A DNA stretch of 40,248 bases from Pseudomonadota bacterium (GTDB lineage Bacteria; Pseudomonadota; Alphaproteobacteria; Acetobacterales; Acetobacteraceae): assembly GCA_021805665.1 (NCBI GenBank), contig JAJZEV010000156.1:1-40248 (forward strand). Direction: 5' to 3'. Below the pieces are notes generated by a model. It saw only the letters and a list, made by a program, of their open reading frames with translations. It was not told where the DNA came from and searched no databases. Numbering within the stretch: position 1 is the stretch's first letter; each line of letters starts with the position of its first letter. The position numbers and the translations under genes were made by a program. Of this stretch, positions 38,757 to 40,248 are shown piece after piece.

Positions 38757-39011
38757 TCCCGTTCAACCGCTGAAGCAGTATAGCCGCCTCTGACCAGCAC
38801 TATGGAAATGAATTGTGTCTTAACCTAGCCGGTGCGTGGGCATTTTTTTGAGGGAAGATGCCATATTGTGGCGGCCGCGTGGCAAATCGGTATCATTCCA
38901 GGCGGAGAGCCGCGCAAAAGGCCAAGGACAGCAGTAAATAAACGTTAATGAATTACTAAGAAATAATGCACCGCGCCGCCAATCCAACCGGCGGCGCGGC
39001 GGTCAATCGTT

Positions 39012-39659
39012 CTACTCGGCGGCTTTCGCCTTGCGCGCGGGCCACTCATCGACCGGAATGCGCGGCAGATCGAACCGGTCGGTCACTCGTGAATACCACC
39101 CCCCGCCATGCAGGCGCCCGATCAGGTCCAGCTTGGGCGTGTCGATGTAGCAGCGTTCCTTGTCCAGCACGCAGTCGTCCCGAACGTAAACCGCCAGCAC
39201 CTTGCCCAGCACCACCGCCCGGTCGATACCGACATCGACGATCACCAGACGCTCGCACTCGAACGACACCGGCGCCTCGGCGATGCGTGGCGGCTTCACA
39301 TGCAGGGAGGGCGCGGTGGTCAGGCCGGCTTCTTTCAGCTCATCGACGCCCTTGGGGAAGTCGATGGCGGTCACGTTCATCGGCTCCCGCAGTTCATAGC
39401 TGACCAGGTTGATCACGAACTGCCCGGTGCGGCGGATATTGCCGCCCGTGTCCTTCACATCGCCCGGCCCACGGCCGCCGATCCCGAACGCCAGCACCGG
39501 CGGGTTGCCAGACATCGCGTTGAAGAACGAGAACGGCGCCGCGTTCACCGTACCGTCGGTATCCTGCGTGGTCACCCACGCGATCGGGCGCGGACCGATC
39601 GTCGATGTTAGCAGCTTGTAGATATTCTCGTTCTTGGTGTCCTGGAAATCGAACAGCAT
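39012..39659 (-). CDS. Flavin reductase family protein (FMN-binding split barrel, DIM6/NTAB-like)
   Basis: LLTSTIGPRPIAWVTTQDTDGTVNAAPFSFFNAMSGNPPVLAFGIG...KDTGGNIRRTGQFVINLVSYELREPMN...SFECERLVIVDVG. Confidence 0.92.
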   Translation of the reverse strand: MLFDFQDTKNENIYKLLTSTIGPRPIAWVTTQDTDGTVNAAPFSFFNAMSGNPPVLAFGIGGRGPGDVKDTGGNIRRTGQFVINLVSYELREPMNVTAIDFPKGVDELKEAGLTTAPSLHVKPPRIAEAPVSFECERLVIVDVGIDRAVVLGKVLAVYVRDDCVLDKERCYIDTPKLDLIGRLHGGGWYSRVTDRFDLPRIPVDEWPARKAKAAE

Positions 39660-39868
39660 GGTCTGCCTCTGATGATTGCTGGCCGCAGCGTTACGCGGCA
39701 CGCGCCTGACTGTCCAGATTGCGATCGAGGCACGCGTCGCGGCCGTCGCGCCCCGCCGTTTTGCCGCCGATGCGGCCCCGGGGGCGCATCGGCGGCCCAA
39801 GCCCATTGGCTTCCTTCCGGTGTTTGATTCATCTCCTTGCCGGACCAAAGGACTCCGCATTGCCCGGC

Positions 39869-40248
39869 ATGCTCGGTTTCGTCACAAGACTCCCCGCCGC
39901 CTCGCGCAGCCGCCTGAATTGGGCAGACGCCGGGCTTAGCGCGATCTTCGCCGCCCCGTCGTGGCCGGTCTGGGCCTGATGCTGCTGGGGCAGATGGTAC
40001 TGCACAGCGTCTATGGGAACCCGACGTTTCTGTACGCTCCGCATTTTCTGCCGCTGCTGGTGGCACTCGCGGCACTGTCGTGGTTCACCCCGGTGCGCTG
40101 GCCGGCACTGGCGCTCGCGGCCGTGGTCTGCGTCGCCGGTGGCGTCAGCAATGTGCAGACGTTCCAGTCGGCGGCGGCGCTGGCCAACCAGGTCATCGCC
40201 CGGGGCGGCAACGCCATTCAATCCGCGTTTCCGGCCAACGATGTTCTG
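39869..40248 (+). CDS. Partial membrane protein running off the window, apparently frameshifted near 39957
   Basis: Frame 2 MLGFVTRLPAASRSRLNWADAGLSAIFAAP and frame 1 VVAGLGLMLLGQMVLHSVYGNPTFLYAPHFLPLLVALAALSWFTPVRWPALALAAVVCVAGGVSN... join plausibly with a 1-nt shift; hydrophobic, open to the 3' edge. Confidence 0.4.

Overview
GC-rich, probably alphaproteobacterial (Acetobacteraceae-like by gene content; inference) chromosomal window. Left third (about 0.4-12.8 kb): a surface-glycan type cluster with a GT2+GT4 glycosyltransferase and a decayed partial copy of its 3' end, an FkbM methyltransferase, a glycosyltransferase-like protein with an F5/8C (discoidin) tail, two overlapping TPR genes, a GT61 enzyme, an ISAzo13-type transposase remnant and a GT14/core-2-like enzyme. 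Middle: a gap of about 1 kb with a promoter-like signal, an Ldh2 dehydrogenase, infC, thrS, a PEP mutase/isocitrate lyase family enzyme, a cupredoxin, a methyltransferase, and a translationally coupled operon (small protein, ChrR-like cupin, FAD amine oxidase). At 22.3-26.6 kb lies a compact kaiC-kaiB-kaiB-histidine kinase-response regulator operon without kaiA, the strongest candidate for a non-canonical timing or stress-signalling system. Right third: MocR regulator, VOC protein, a convergent type II restriction-modification pair, a Spy/CpxP-like protein with a GGCATG microsatellite and an upstream FNR/FixK-like box, an orphan fliF with a CtrA-like site, a CBM60-like repeat protein with low-complexity tail, an FmdB-type zinc ribbon next to an orphan molybdopterin oxidoreductase large subunit, and a flavin reductase family protein. 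All family calls are from reading translated motifs; no database search was run.
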